Source: Clavelina lepadiformis
Lineage: Eukaryota; Chordata; Ascidiacea; Aplousobranchia; Clavelinidae
Direction: 5' to 3'
DNA length: 64,000 nucleotides
Assembly (NCBI RefSeq): GCF_947623445.1
Contig: NC_135242.1
Span: 17,980,001-18,044,000, forward strand
Below the pieces are notes generated by a model. It was not told the DNA's origin and did no database searches. It worked only from the letters and a program-made list of their open reading frames with translations. How positions within the stretch are numbered: the first letter of the stretch is position 1; each line of letters opens with the position of its first letter. Below are positions 46,307 to 57,094 of this stretch, piece after piece. The position numbers and the translations under genes were made by a program.

Positions 46307-47910
46307 CAGTGGCGTAGCAGCCACCTGGCGGTTCTGGCTCTGCGCCAGGGGCGGCAGGCTGCAAGGGGGCGGCAAAATGAGGCTGCACATTGCACACAGC
46401 ACGAGAATTTAAAAAAAAATGGAGCGGTAAACAAGCTATTTTGTTACAATTTGGTCCCGCTGACCAAGAAAACTGTGGAAGGTGAACCAGTCCTGGGCAT
46501 TTAAACGTTTAATTGTAACCTTTTAAGTTGTTATTGATTGTAAACGTTTAAATGACAAGTGTTAATTTAGACTCGAAAATGAAACATGTCAAAGAGAGTG
46601 GAGCTTTTTTTAAAAAGAAGAGAAAGCAAGAGAAGCAGAATTTAAAAAGCACAAGGGAGCTATGCTAAAATTTGTAATCTCTTCTGGTTCAAATGTTTCT
46701 TTAACATTACCAGAGAAAGATTCAAATGAAAACCCAGACAATAACGCTGAGCTCCAGAGAGATACTGAAAATATCAGCTTATCAGCAGAAACGCAAGAAA
46801 CAGGGTCTATCAAAAGTAATGCCAATGAAATCAATTATGCATTGCCAGTTATAGATGGAGACGAATGTGAAAATAACGACGAAGCAGTTGCAGTAGTCAA
46901 CAATTTGCCCAATGATGTGGCCTCTTGGCCTGAAGCTATAGATCACCATTTGTATGGATGAAGAGCGAAAAAAGTGGAAAGCAATTTTAGAAAGCGTTGT
47001 TGATGTCATATTATTTCTAAGTAAGCAAAACCTTCCTTTTCGAGGACATCGTGAAGCTTTTGAATCCAACAACCAAGGGAATTTTTTACAGACCGTGAAG
47101 CTTCTGGAAAAATATAGTCCCGTAATCATCAAATACCTTTCTGATATTCGTATTTCTACGAAGATGACCACTACTTATCTTTCTCCCACTATTCAAAATG
47201 AGCTTATTTTGCTTCTCAGTAAAAAAGTCAAAAACATCGTTCTTGAAGAGGTGCGCGAAGCTAAATATTTTGCGATTATGTGCGACAGTACTCCGGACGT
47301 ATCACATACTGATCAAATGACTCTTATAGTCAGATATGCAATAATCAAAAACAGTATTGCCCAACTGAAGGAATTGTTTTTGAATTTCTTTCCGTTGAGC
47401 GGAAAAACGACAGCTGAAATTTCTCAATCTATTCTAGATGAACTTGAACCAAACAACCATGATGTGATGATGTGTAGGGGACAAGGCTACGACAACGCAT
47501 CTACTATGTCGGGAATTCATACTGGAGTTCAGCAAAAAATCAAAAACATAAATCCAAAATTCATAAATCCAAGACATTACACGTTCAAAAACTTGATTTT
47601 GAAGATATTATCGCTGATTTTGCTTCGGCGAAAGCTCGAAAAGTTCAATTTTGAGGCGGCTATTGATCTTTTATTTGCCTAATACATTTGTTCTCCATTT
47701 TTTGTCTTTTATTTTAGGTCTTAACGTTGAGACAGTGAGGCTTCTTTCTCAAGCAATATAGAACTTCTGAGACGCGGCACATTATCTATAATTATTTTTA
47801 TTGAATAGATTGCGTGAACATGAAACTATACTTCAAAATTTGCTGCAGTCTACATAGGGCGGCATTTTCAACGAAAGCCAGGGGCGGCAGCATATGCTCC
47901 TACGCCACTG
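46307..47910 (+). mobile_element. Internally deleted hAT transposon, 8-bp TSD
   Basis: The ends are CAGTGGCGTAG (46307-46317) and CTACGCCACTG (47900-47910), inside the exact 8-bp duplication GTTGGAAG (46299-46306 and 47911-47918). The element is 1604 bp and carries parts of a hAT transposase gene, shorter than autonomous relatives. GGGGCGGCA repeats lie just inside both ends (46348-46356 and 47880-47888). Confidence 0.92.
46563..47682 (+). pseudogene. hAT transposase remnant (ZMYM/DUF4371-type)
   Basis: N-terminal pieces occur in two frames (ESGAFFKKKRKQ, then KKHKGAMLKFVIS), showing a frameshift. The stretch to SWPEAIDHHLYG stops at 46961. The TTF-type zinc-finger section expected next is missing. 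A 242-aa open frame from 46954 then covers NLPFRGHREAFES, YFAIMCDSTPDVSHTDQ (first catalytic Asp) and CRGQGYDNASTMSG (second Asp). After INPKF the conserved continuation is gone and the tail KFNFEAAIDLLFA does not complete the domain. Two internal deletions plus a frameshift make it non-autonomous. It resembles transposases that gave rise to ZMYM/ZBED-like host genes, by family memory. Confidence 0.88.
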
Positions 47911-48155
47911 GTTGGAAGGCTGCATATACATGATCAGGGTGCCAAGTAATTTACACCGTTTTTTCTGACTGAAATCAGTTTACGTTTGAACCAAGTCAAC
48001 TGAACGCCTAACTTTGATTTCACACTACTTGTTGCCAGTTGCGTAGTTACGCGTGGGGCATTGGGCCGTGATCCCAAAGTCATTCTACCCGGCGTTTCGA
48101 AAGTGTACACCAAAAATTGGCAGCTATTGTATGTAGGTCTACAAATATGAGTATA

Positions 48156-49053
48156 CAGTGGGACCTCGTTAATCCGGACCCCGAACAACCGGAATCCCCG
48201 CTATCCGACACAAAACTGCCGGGAACGGATTTCTTCCTATGCATTTTACCCCTTTAATCCGGAAACCCCGCTGTCCGACTCCGACACAAAAGTTTTGGAA
48301 CAAATGTGCTAAATCAATAGCAATAAAATCCGATAAACCGGATTATTAACAGTTAAGCGAAAATGATTCACGATTGTCCTAATACACTATGTAGTTAGTT
48401 GACGAAACAATAGCCGATTATCTACGCATAATAACGTTGCGGTCTTTATTGATTCAAAAGTACAGTATTGCGCTTTGTAAAAAATTTTAGCCGCACAGCT
48501 TTTTAGTCATACTATGAAATACTGTACAGTATTTTAGAAACGAAAAAATAAATTGTTCATCAACAGTAACAAACAACACTTCCGCGGTCGCAAAAAAATA
48601 CGTACAGTACATCGGTTGAGTGCGGCAATCTATTGAAGACATACTGCTGCAACTCAATCGTGCTATCAGCTTAATATATCGCATTGCGCAAAGATTGGAA
48701 ACAGGTCAAAGAAAGTTCAAGACTGCTGGTCCCGCCGGAATGCTTCGCCATGCAAGAGCGGTTGTCAAACCGATTTGCGGCCGAATGTTCGTCACTTGGA
48801 GAGCATTCGTCTTTAATACAGTGGTTCTGGGGTTCGACACTGGGTCGGATCATACAAAAAATATAATTTTATTTTAGTTGCTGTCCAGCCAGAAAGTCGG
48901 TACTTAGAATTGGAGTAAGGTGCATACTGCGTTTTGAACACGGTGCTGCATTTGCAAGATTGATTGATTTTTTACTTTCCGATAATCCGGATACCCCGCT
49001 AAACCGACATTTTTTGACGAAACGAAGTGGTCCGGATTAACGAGGTCTCACTG
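48156..49053. mobile_element. Tigger-like (pogo group) non-autonomous element
   Basis: The terminal repeats are 25 bp with one mismatch. They begin CAGTGGGACCTCGTTAATCC at 48156 and end as the reverse complement at 49053. TA flanks both ends (48154-48155 and 49054-49055). A CCGGA-CCCCGCT-TCCGAC motif recurs inside the left end (near 48189 and 48259) and right end (near 48977). No transposase could be read, so it is a deleted or foldback derivative of 898 bp. Confidence 0.9.
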
Positions 49054-49055
49054 TA

Positions 49056-50293
49056 CTCGTACATTTCTTTCCGAGGCGTTTTAAAGCGGTCTTTCAATCG
49101 GAAAGGCCCATAATTTTTGTATTCCGCGCATTTTGGGCGGGTTGCGAAAACAAGGTAATTTTAGACCCAGCTTTGATCCACGATCAACGCAACCCAAAAT
49201 GCGCCACTGCGTTGAGTTGGTTATCGTAAGGTCATGACGTCTCCAAATTAGTCTGGTTGAAATTTTTTTTTAGAAAATTACCTGTTTTTGTTACTTAAGC
49301 TCTATATTTTGCCGTAACAGCTGTCACAATATAACTCGAGTCATTTTGGACTTCACTTTAGTCAAGTCAAGGAAAAATGAGGCACGACTGATTACTGTAC
49401 TGCATATGACACAACAGCATAAAACTTGGAGCAAGCTAATAAAACTGCCTGATATCATGTTTATACCTGGTGGATTCGAGTATACGCTGCTTGGTGAATA
49501 TCTGGTTACCAATAGAGATTTTTGAACGAATATCTAACCTTGTGTGCGGAAATTCATTTAAATAAGCAAACTACAGGGTAGAGTAGAATATTATTTACTT
49601 GCACATCTGGGGAGATTAATTCACTTGCGTAACATACGGATCACATTTAGTGCACTCAGCACAAAAGTAACAGTAAGGTCGAAACCAAAGAAAACATGTT
49701 TGCGGGCTTTTATGCAACAGTACATTTCGTGTAGAAAAGTGTTCTAAATTAGCCAATAAACGCACAAAATGCACTTGCTTTACATAAATATTTTATGTAA
49801 AAGCATATTTACTTTCATTAAAGTATTATGAAGGGTGTAAGTAGAACATGTAATTTTACATGAGATAAACGTTTTCGTTGACAAGATGTCATTAAAGGAA
49901 AGGGGGAATAACTTCACTTCATCTTTAAGACATTTTCTGGTGTGATTTCTCCTCACTTCATCCTTGACGTTTACTTTCAACGTCTCTTGCTTGCTGCAGT
50001 TGGTCACCATCAACATCTGCAACAAGCAATGTTGGCTTTAAACAACAAAGATTTATTAGATTTTTTTTATTTAACGTTTTTGTGATCGGCGACCAACACA
50101 GTGAGGTCACTTACACCATGTGTAGATTTCATAACTTTTCAGGTGACCAGGTGAAGTTTTTATTTTTAATGCCAGAAAGGCGTATATGATAAAATTCTAT
50201 GGAGATTCTGTGAAACCAGTTACCTTTACTGCACAATTGCAGAAGAATGGCAAAAAAAGAGAATTTAAATTGAAATATCATACCAATATGACT
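49056..50293. other. Spacer and likely BRCC3 3' UTR
   Basis: No gene supported; the minus-strand open frame 49780-50025 has no recognisable family. The right part should be the 3' UTR of the minus-strand BRCC3 gene. Confidence 0.45.
50052..50057 (-). terminator. Candidate BRCC3 poly(A) signal
   Basis: TTTATT on the + strand is AATAAA on the minus strand, 237 nt past the BRCC3 stop. Confidence 0.45.
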
Positions 50294-53200
50294 TCAATCT
50301 GTACATTCAGCTTCTTTTTCTTTTTCCAATAAGAAAATCTCTTTCTTCAACTTCTCATTTTCTTCTCTCACTTGTTCCACCTTTCTTTGATGGGATGAAA
50401 TGGCAGCCTCAAAGACGTGCAGCAATGGAGATGTTACAGTTTCAGTGATATTGCAAATGGTCTGTGCATGAACTGCTGCGTTGTGGATATTTGTCAAAAT
50501 ATGATCACCACATGAACTACAAAAACATTGAGGTCTGTTAACATCCTAAGGAACATATGCATAAAAGAAGTAAATTTTTAAAAATAAACTTTGGTAGACT
50601 TCCGCTTTTAACTAGTAATACCTTTAGTATACTTTCATGCTTACCCTGCCACAGTTTCATATGCTTGGGCCTCCTCTTGTACAAGAATGTTTGGTAAATC
50701 AATGAGAGTTTGAAGGTTGACCTCGCTTAAGGTTTTTGTTTTTTCAACATACATTGGAACTTCTATCCTTTCATACCTAAAAAGGTCGGGTCATAAAACA
50801 AGTCCAACTGGGAAGTGTTAACTTAGATCAGGCATGTGCAACCTTTTTCACTGGAGGGCCAAATACAAAATTTTGAATGACAACGCGGGCCACATGATTT
50901 TTTCAGAAAAAATTAGTATCATAAAACGACTTTCCTATGCAGTTTATATAGTTAAGAAATAGATTTAATGTAGTCCACGACACAAAAATGCGAAAATTTC
51001 CATTGCTTTGATGTAAACTGCATCAAATAGTGATGGCTAGTATGAACTTCTAACATTTTGCTGAGCACCACGCGGGCCGCTTGGAACAACCTGGCGGGCC
51101 GCACTGCGGCCCGCGGGCTGCTGGTTGCACATGTCTGACTTAGATGGATCTACATATGTTATATTATTGCTTAAATGTTTACATACTGTGGAGGATCCCA
51201 TTCCTGGTTAGTCCTTGACTGAAAGCATGTCATTTCAACAGAATGCTAATAGGACATAAATAAACAATGACTAACCAGTTGCATACAAATGGATAAACCA
51301 TTGATGTTAAAAAAAGTCTGCTCTGAAATGTTACGAAAGCACCTTTAACAAATTAACAACAAGTGTTTACCGCATTGGACTTGGTTTGATTAAAACAGGA
51401 AAATATCAACCCAACAAATGTTTGATCCATCATTTGATACATGGCTTGTGTCTGCACATCTAAAATAATTTAATGACATACAGAAAACATTAATTATGTT
51501 TTTCAAATACTAACTGTGTTCAAAGTTCCTCATATTGAGACAAACTTGCTACAAATTGGCAATGATGTATATTGTATTTATATCTAACAAAACTTTCACA
51601 GCTCATTTTATTTTAATGTGACGCCTTACCGACATGTGATGGCCAAACTGTTATATGAGGATGCGAATGATACCAACCAACAATTCTTAGGGGCCTTCCT
51701 GTTTTTTTTGCTAGTTCGTGTTGACCAAGTTAATTTAAATAACATTTTTAATGTTTAGTAATGTACATAATTATAAATATCCTATAAAAAAATAAGCGTG
51801 CCCATAAAAAAGTTAAGGATATCTCAGCAACAGTGGATGCATTAGACAACTGTTCCACAGAAATTTCCACTCTATCTTTCCTTTTGTCCATGCGCCGAAG
51901 CAACATCACAGCACAGATGTTTATTTCACAGCCAAAACGCTGTAAAAATAGAATATAACAAATTTTGTTACAAAATACAGTGGAAGACAATTATTTTGTT
52001 TCTGGTCAATTTGAAGTGAGAAAAATTGTGCTTTTTAAGTATAGGTGGTTAGCCTGCCATGAGGAAGCATGACAAGTGTATCTTACCATTATTCCAAGTA
52101 CAAAGTTGATGTTATCTGAACCGTGTTAACCAAATTTTAAAGCATACTAAATAAAACAGGAAATAGTTTGGCACTCTGAAGGTTAACTTTATATTTTTCT
52201 ACACGGGCTTTCGCAAGCATAAGCTTGCTTCGTCAGGTGTACTAGGAAATGCAAATACTTTATTCCATGATAACAGGTAGCACATTTTCAGCTTCAAGCA
52301 AAAAAATTCTTACATTTTTTGAACTACACCTAACCTATTCAGTGATGAATGATAAATAATATACCTCTCACAAATAGAACAAATAAATAAATTTCACACC
52401 AGTGTGACGTCACAATGTATTTTCTTTGCAAATTCATTAAGCACTATAGTATTCCTGGCATTACTACTATATTTCTAGGAAAAACTACTATATTCTTGTC
52501 TTTGTGGACAAAATCGATCACAAAAATAACTCTGCAGTGTCTTTACTCTTTAGCACAAACTTTGTGGAAACAAAACGTTTTTGTTTCCCACTTCTGAAAC
52601 TGTTTATAGTTGTTTAAATCAATGAGTTGAAAAATAAACTAAAACAAGTAATAAAAAGCTTCAAATGCGAAACTGGTAAACAGATAAATAGTTTGCGTTA
52701 ATAAAGAAACACTTGTGAATCAAACAAGAAACTTTATTAAAATTTAAAGCAAAATAAATTAAACTAAAATAAAATGAATTCATATTATTTCCTCAAATAT
52801 ATACAAAACAGCCTGTAGAATTTAGCAATTACGTTTGAAGATAATGGTCATTTCCAGGAGTTTCTTGATACTTCCATCAAAAAGCTGTTAACAACACCAC
52901 AGATAATTAAATAATAGCTATTGCATTCTTCCAGGGTAATTAATTCCATCATATTTACTACCTACGCAAAAGATTCCAAAATGTATCATGTACGAAGAAG
53001 CCTTTTGATTGATATCAGACTGAGTTGAAAAGTAATGAAAAACTGGTTGAATACTTTGTATGAAAATTTGTCGAATAGATTTACTTCCAGGGTGTTTGGG
53101 TGAATTGAGAAAAATTCCTCCAGATTTAGACCTTCGTGTAGTAGGTCATCAATCCGAGATGGTGTTGCCATGATTGAGATCGGGGACTTTGGTTAAGGAA

Positions 53201-55023
53201 CTGGCAGGGCTAAATCTTGGGCGAAAACTTTTCTTTCACTGACTGCTGACCCAGACTACACGTTTCCTTTTATTGAACTGTCAATTCCGTCCGCCAAACC
53301 TTTACCATGTGATGTGGAAAAATAATTCCATGTAACGGAAAATTATTGGACCACATCCAGCTGCGGCAATGCCATTGCAACCAACCTGTTCTTAAATTGC
53401 AATGGTAGCTATCTGAATGAAACATGTTTCATCAGTATAGGAAATGAATGGAATAACAGTGCCATTTGAATGATCAGGACTATCAGTCACAATTGCTTTT
53501 GAGAAATGAGCACCGCTATGTTACAGACTAACGGTAAAAAGCACAACTCGATTTCGGTTCAATATCTGGATTGGATTTCATCCTGGTAGCTACAGATGCA
53601 GTTTTTAGCAAAATCCACCGGCAGCACTGCAACATCAGAGTTACTGCTTTGAACCATTTCTCCATTGTAACAAAGTTGGTGTCCCTGGGACATCTTGACG
53701 TAGAAAAAACTGTGGAAGCTTTATTGCAATAAAAATGCACAAACCTTAAATATTTCCAGTGTCCACAGTTTTGAAAAACTTCTGTTATAGGGTCTTCCAT
53801 GCATACCAGGTTGTTTCCTAAAGCTTCAATCTGGAATCGGCCAGGGGGTAGAGAAGCAAAAAACAATTTCACAGGTATTTGACACACTTATTGTTCCAGC
53901 AGGTGTGGGTAAGTTGATTGCAAACCACTTTAGATAGGAATTTGCCGAAATACAGCTGTGTGCAAAGTGCGTCAAGATGCCAGTCTAATAATTTCATGAT
54001 ATGTACAAAGGGACACATTACGAGGTGCCAGCTTGTTGCTGAAGAGTACATGGCCAGGTCTCAGAAAGGAAAATTTGCTTTGGTTAACATTCATTGCAAT
54101 TGGCCATGAAAAGCTGACAAGCTTCCCAAAAGGAAGATAGGAGTTGTTTGGCCTGTGCATGTTACTTAGATCCGACAACATCTTTGACGGTAACAGCATC
54201 TTTTTTTCCGGGGGTTTGTCGAGAAACTGTCAGACATGATTTTTTGTTTCCTAATTAATTCCCCCGTGATGAAATGGCCTGTTAAGTCAGCTAAACTAAG
54301 TAAGAAAGGCTTGTACAGCTGATTAACAAACAAATGTCAGTGTTTAACTTGAAAACAAATCACTTGTTTAGAAAATTTATACCTTCAGTGGCCAATCACG
54401 GAGTTATCAAGTTAAAATTCTTATTGGAGAATATTTTACTGACTATATACACTAAACAATATTATCATTTAAGTAATCACTTTTGAAAAATGTCTGGCTG
54501 AACTCTTTGACGTCAAGCTTGTTTTAGACTCACAAGTGACAAAATGAACATCTTAACATCACTCAACTAGCATGACATGCATTTAGAGATCTTTTCCAAT
54601 TTTAATACAGTAACCACAAACTACTTCACAGTAATTCCATAACATACCGTATGTGACTGCGTGATTCGACATAGCACAACATGCTTTAGACACTACACCA
54701 TGCTAAATGCCTTACTATTTTGACAAGGGCTCTAGTATACAAAGGCATCCTGTGATTGTGCACTTGTATACTAGACCCTTATTAAGTTGATGACAATGCA
54801 TTAAGTGTTGTCATCAAACACTGTCGATTAGCTACAAAACGTTAGTATTTAAGCTTAGTTTAGAACTATCAAATGCTACATATAAAGGCTATATATACAT
54901 TACCAATTCATTCGCTTGACCGATGCAAAGACCCATTACTTCTTCAGTTTCATTGGAAAGAGCATGTGTCAAACATGCTAAATAAGCATCAGCATTAAGT
55001 TTGACACGAGCAACAGAACCCAT
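50294..55023 (-). CDS. BRCC3: Lys63-specific deubiquitinase BRCC36
   Basis: A JAMM/MPN+ zinc metalloprotease that cleaves K63-linked ubiquitin in the BRCA1-A (nuclear) and BRISC (cytoplasmic) complexes. Seven exons (minus, 5' to 3'): 55023-54904, 51939-51823, 51717-51630, 51459-51371, 51245-51187, 50776-50645, 50516-50294; 275 aa. The start gives MGSVARVKLNADAYLACLTH and EEVMGLCIG. Catalytic features are DKRKDRVEIS, with the proton-relay Glu region, and GWYHSHPHITVWPSHVD with the zinc ligands His, His and Asp. Later come YQMMDQTFVGLIFSCF, TCFQSRT and a C-terminal coiled coil (VEQVREENEKLKKEIFLLEKE). It lacks the extra segment of the long human isoform between the IG and LLRR motifs, like invertebrate orthologues. 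Exon 2 is joined to exon 3 through an AT-AC intron. Intron 1 is 3 kb and intron 5 holds a MITE. Confidence 0.95.
50829..51137. mobile_element. hAT-type MITE in BRCC3 intron 5, 8-bp TSD
   Basis: The ends CAGGCATGTGCAACC (50829-50843) and GGTTGCACATGTCTG (51123-51137) are inverted repeats with one mismatch. The 8-bp duplication ACTTAGAT is exact (50821-50828 and 51138-51145). The right end carries a GC-rich block (CTGCGGCCCGCGGGC). The length is 309 bp, with no coding capacity. Confidence 0.93.
51718..51822 (-). other. U12-type AT-AC intron of BRCC3
   Basis: On the minus strand the exon ends GTTGCTGAG and the intron begins ATATCCTTAAC, matching the minor-spliceosome 5' site consensus ATATCCTTT at 8 of 9 positions. 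There is no in-frame GT alternative. The intron ends in AC (TTGGTCAACAC) just before GAACTAGCAAAA. A branch-site-like TTAAC lies about 12 nt upstream of that end. Joining here gives TVAE/ELAKKTGRP, matching human EAERLAELTGRP without a gap. Confidence 0.85.
51940..53159. other. BRCC3 intron 1, 3' part
   Basis: Non-coding intron sequence; no terminal repeats or genes recognised. The plus-strand open frame 52415-52597 has no support. Confidence 0.4.
53160..54243 (-). pseudogene. Decayed coding region of unknown family in BRCC3 intron 1
   Basis: On the minus strand, translation from 54237 begins MSDSFSTNPRKK. If frames are allowed to shift it continues in protein-like stretches such as KQLLSSFWEACQLFMANCNE, a 119-aa open run at 53887-53528, and GTVIPFISYTDETCF. 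It ends near MATPSRIDDLLHEGLNLEEF at 53171. Many stops interrupt it. No introns are needed, so it could be an old retrocopy or transposon gene. I do not recognise the family, and part of the apparent continuity could be chance. Confidence 0.35.
54725..54780. repeat. Hairpin, 17/18-bp arms
   Basis: AAGGGCTCTAGTATACAA (54725-54742) pairs with TTGTATACTAGACCCTT (54764-54780) with one bulged base, in BRCC3 intron 1. Confidence 0.75.
54787..54817. repeat. 10-bp inverted repeat
   Basis: TTGATGACAA (54787-54796) and TTGTCATCAA (54808-54817) flank an 11-nt loop, directly beside the preceding hairpin. Together they may be remnants of a foldback element. Confidence 0.6.
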
Positions 55024-55114
55024 TTTATTACTGATATAACAACCTGAGCAGATGAAAGTTTAACTCTGTAACATAGAAACAGTTGTGGTCATACACAGTG
55101 CCAATGGTTCCATG

Positions 55115-55187
55115 TCAACACGACTCCGGTCAATTTAACCTCGATCGACTCAACTCCGGTCAAATCATTCCCGGTCTGTTCAACCAT
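55115..55187. repeat. CCGGTCAA-rich segment, similar in reverse to 59051-59114
   Basis: Contains CTCCGGTCAATTTAACCTCG and a second ACTCCGGTCAAATC. The interval 59051-59114 carries similar words in the opposite orientation (ATCGAGGCTGAATTGACCGG, GAGGTTGAGTTAATCGACCG). It may be a repeat family or the ends of an old large element. Confidence 0.45.
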
Positions 55188-55425
55188 GAAACACTATAAA
55201 TAAAACTATGTACTAACTACTAACATAACCGAACTTGCACCAGCTACCACGAAATATAACTATACACGCTGGACATAGGCTATAGCAAGAACGAAGTGAC
55301 TGTTTCACCGGCGTCCGTTTGCGGAAGTTGTGCACTTAAGATATTCATTGTCATTTTAATCAAACCATATTTATTTCGGCTATTGATATCCGTGTTTTTA
55401 ATGTTAGGAAACATGTCCTCTACAT

Positions 55426-55867
55426 CAGGGCTTCCCAAACTGGGGGTCGCGACCCCGCAAGGGGTCGCGTAACGAACTTCAGGGGTCGCAGAGCGTATAC
55501 CAATTTTACACGAAGTACAAAATACAATCAAAACAAAATATACTTCCAGCCTAATAAACATAGAAACCGCCTTGAGACCAGCATTAACAGATATTGAGCC
55601 ACGGCTGGACTTGCTTTGTAGCAGAAAGCAGTCGGACCAATCACACTGAATAAATGTGTGTGCTTTTTTGTTTGCAGTAGCCTACATATGTGTAAAGTAG
55701 TAAGTAGACTTTGAGTACTGGTGGCTTGAATTCAGTCTTTGCATCTCAATAAATGTCACTAATGACTAATGTATATTTCGCACTGCTTATCAATTTAAAC
55801 GTGAAGGGTCGCGGAAAACTTCAGAAGTTTGAAAGGGGTCGCGAGCAAAAAAGTTTGGGAAGCCCTG
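55426..55867. mobile_element. hAT-type MITE in the BRCC3/zinc-finger divergent promoter
   Basis: Perfect 16-bp inverted ends CAGGGCTTCCCAAACT (55426-55441) and AGTTTGGGAAGCCCTG (55852-55867). Exact 8-bp duplication CTCTACAT (55418-55425 and 55868-55875). Inside both ends lie GGGGTCGCGACCCC-type and GGGGTCGCG words. The length is 442 bp, with no transposase. Confidence 0.95.
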
Positions 55868-56116
55868 CTCTACATCAACGATATAAAGAACATGATGGGA
55901 AACTACCTCCTCCTCGTCTGTTTCTTTTTTATGAGAAGAGAAGGTTTTGTTTCGCCCGCGTCACGCATGGTTGCGGACACTTACTCACTCACACTACGCC
56001 AGTCGTGGCGAAAAGTTATACGCATTTGCATGGTTCGTTTATCGATTACTGAGAAGTGAGGTTGTTGGTTACGTTGTTTTGACGATTCAAACGTGTGTAG
56101 CCTATCAGTTGCCAAC

Positions 56117-57090
56117 ATGTCGTCCGCACCAGCACTAACTGCTGAATATTTAATTGAAATCGTTGTCGACGATGAAGAGTGTATAAGCAAGCCTGTGTCA
56201 TCTTCTGCTTTGCAAGCTAATGATCTCTTTCAGTAAGTTAAGAATTAAGATAGGCTGAGGCTAAGAGACCTTTTAAGTATATGGTGCTTATAGCTTTATA
56301 TGATTTAGAAACTATCTCTCACACCAGGAAAATAGAAGGTTGGATGCATTTAATGAGTTTACTTTTGCATGTTACTGGTTAGGTGTAAATACTGTGATGA
56401 AAAATTTAAAAGTCAGCGAGGTTTTGAAGTTCATCAAAAGGTCAAGCATCGTGGTTATTTAGGTAAGTCCTGCTGCCTTAAGGTTTTGTATATTTTTATA
56501 AGTTTACATGTTTAGCAAGATAAATTTGTGTGTATGCCAAATACAGGATTTTTCACAAGCTAACATTTTTTAAGGCTTTTCCTCTGAGACGTGTTCTGGC
56601 AAAACAATTAAAAGTATGTGGGTTGAGGTATGTGAATCACCAGATGATTTGACGACAGAAGCCATTGATTCCTTTATGAACATTTTCGCCACTAAACCAA
56701 ATGGATCTGAGTTGTTGACAACGTTTAGTTTAGATGGCATATCTAGAATTCTTCATATTTTTGGCCCGAATGCAGATCGATGCAAATCACTTGAAGCCAC
56801 AAGAAAATTTTTGATCTTTTTCTCAGGTATTTAATTTTTATGATTCAGCTTAACATTTAATGTGATAAGATATTAATGTTGTATTATACTTATATTGAAT
56901 GGTGTGGTAATATGTTCTAACTTTCTGAAATCAATTGCAATAAGTTGGATTGTTTACTCTAGGAAAATACACGCAGAAAATACAACAGAATTGCCATCAA
57001 GTAACCTCACTCCAGATGAAATTAGTATTGCGTAAACCGAAACGCAATTTTAATTTGTATGTTACACATTTGTACACGTTTTGTCTTTAA
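56117..57090 (+). CDS. Small single C2H2 zinc-finger protein
   Basis: Four exons, 56117-56232, 56383-56462, 56575-56826 and 56963-57090, join in phase to 191 aa. The N terminus is acidic (EIVVDDEE). One classical C2H2 finger is split across the exon 1-2 junction: CKYCDEKF, twelve residues between the second Cys and first His, ending HQKVKH. The following region (SMWVEVCESPDDLTTEAIDSF, LTTFSLDGISRILHIFGPN) looks folded and helical, but I do not recognise it. The start follows CCAACATG. The last exon is least certain: its stop overlaps an AATAAA. A phase-compatible alternative exon (acceptor at 57987, G/ATGATGATAAG) exists further on. The gene is divergent from BRCC3. Confidence 0.7.
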
Positions 57091-57094
57091 TAAA
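57089..57094 (+). terminator. AATAAA overlapping the zinc-finger stop codon
   Basis: The hexamer starts at the second base of the TAA stop. If it is used, the 3' UTR would be only tens of bases. Confidence 0.4.

Larger units (their letters stand above)
55024..56116. promoter_or_regulatory. Divergent intergenic region between BRCC3 and the zinc-finger gene
   Basis: The two start codons face away from each other 1.09 kb apart, so this interval must serve both 5' ends. A 442-bp MITE occupies much of it; without the insertion the gap would be about 640 bp. No TATA or specific factor site was recognised. Confidence 0.4.

Noticed and set aside
48830-48850. GGTTCGACAC resembling a tRNA T-arm
   Set aside because: No acceptor or anticodon arms around it; it lies inside the Tigger-like element.
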